Assembly: GCF_000002995.4 (NCBI RefSeq)
Contig: NW_025062476.1
Coordinates: forward strand, 12,544,501-12,608,500
Source of the DNA: Brugia malayi
Taxonomy: Eukaryota; Nematoda; Chromadorea; Rhabditida; Onchocercidae
Direction: 5' to 3'
Length of the DNA stretch: 64,000 nucleotides
The notes beneath the pieces were generated by a model. That model worked only from the letters and a program-made list of their open reading frames with translations, ran no database searches and was not told the DNA's origin. Numbering within the stretch: the first letter of the stretch is position 1; each line of letters starts with the position of its first letter. The translations under genes were made by a program, and so were the position numbers. This document shows, piece by piece, positions 63,696-64,000 of this stretch.

Positions 63696-64000
63696 AATAT
63701 TAATAACGAAAAAAAAAATATTTTTTATTGATAGATATTTTGATAGAATTATAATTTAAAAAAAAATTTGATAGAATTAAAAAAAAAAAAACCGTAATTA
63801 TTAGTTTATTTCTTATAAATGATAAATTCGAGTACAACTAAAAACGACTTTTTTTTTTTTTTTTGGATATATTATTAATTATTAAATTAAAAAAAAAAAA
63901 ATCCGTAACATTTAAAACGTTTGTAAATAACCTTTGACACGTCGGTAACCTTTGACATATTTATTTTTGTGAACATTTAAACAGAAATAAATATTTTCTA
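63696..64000. other. AT-rich flank at the right edge
   Basis: Homopolymer-rich sequence after the stop of the unknown gene. It contains a near-duplicate pair CCTTTGACACGT / CCTTTGACATAT at about 63931-63960. Nothing coding was recognised. Confidence 0.5.

Noticed and set aside
1..64000. Bacterial (for example Wolbachia-type) insertions, transposases or tRNA genes
   Set aside because: No recognisable prokaryotic coding block, transposase motif or cloverleaf was seen by eye; a dedicated scan was not possible.

Overview
The window is nuclear DNA from an intron-rich, extremely AT-rich animal, most likely a nematode. Its genes have many 50-230 nt exons separated by AT-rich introns, with acceptors of the poly-T plus TTTCAG, TTTTAG or TTGCAG type. 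Some genes have acceptor-like sites just upstream of the first ATG that would suit spliced-leader trans-splicing. The gene families (Dna2, M13 neprilysin, SNAPC1, CLC-3/4/5, STRIP/FARL-11) fit this. A clade III (spirurid or filarial) nematode is my best guess, but that is inference. I saw no bacterial, viral or transposon coding sequence.

Layout: (1) <1-2187 (+), the C-terminal half of a DNA2 helicase/nuclease. (2) 2188-15476, a 13 kb gene desert of A/T homopolymers, microsatellites and minisatellites. (3) 15477-34180 (+), a complete 20-exon neprilysin-type membrane metallopeptidase (832 aa) whose introns hold minisatellites, a 24-bp perfect hairpin and a decayed partial exon copy. (4) 36826-41135 (-), an 11-exon SNAPC1/SNAP43-like subunit of the snRNA-activating complex (467 aa). 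(5) 42715-49471 (-), an 18-exon CLC-3/4/5-type Cl-/H+ exchanger (851 aa). (6) 51188-59718 (+), a 22-exon STRIP1/2 (FARL-11) scaffold of the STRIPAK complex (1023 aa), head to head with the CLC gene. (7) 62716-63695 (+), the last two exons of an unrecognised, probably secreted glycoprotein.

I assembled the gene models by hand from splice signals, reading-frame phase and remembered family sequences. In all five recognised genes every adjoining exon pair agrees in phase, which supports the models strongly. The genes belong to unrelated core processes: DNA replication and repair, peptide processing, snRNA transcription, endosomal ion exchange and phosphatase/kinase scaffolding. I see no shared pathway. 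The CLC and SNAPC1 genes lie in tandem on the minus strand, 1.6 kb apart.

The left part (about 2-36 kb) looks visibly more AT-rich and homopolymer-laden than the right part (about 36.7-59 kb). I found no convincing new multi-gene system. The most unusual signals are structural: duplicated exon-intron junctions inside two genes, a perfect intronic hairpin, a 105-bp in-frame tandem repeat carrying palindromes, and a minisatellite with strict two-variant alternation.
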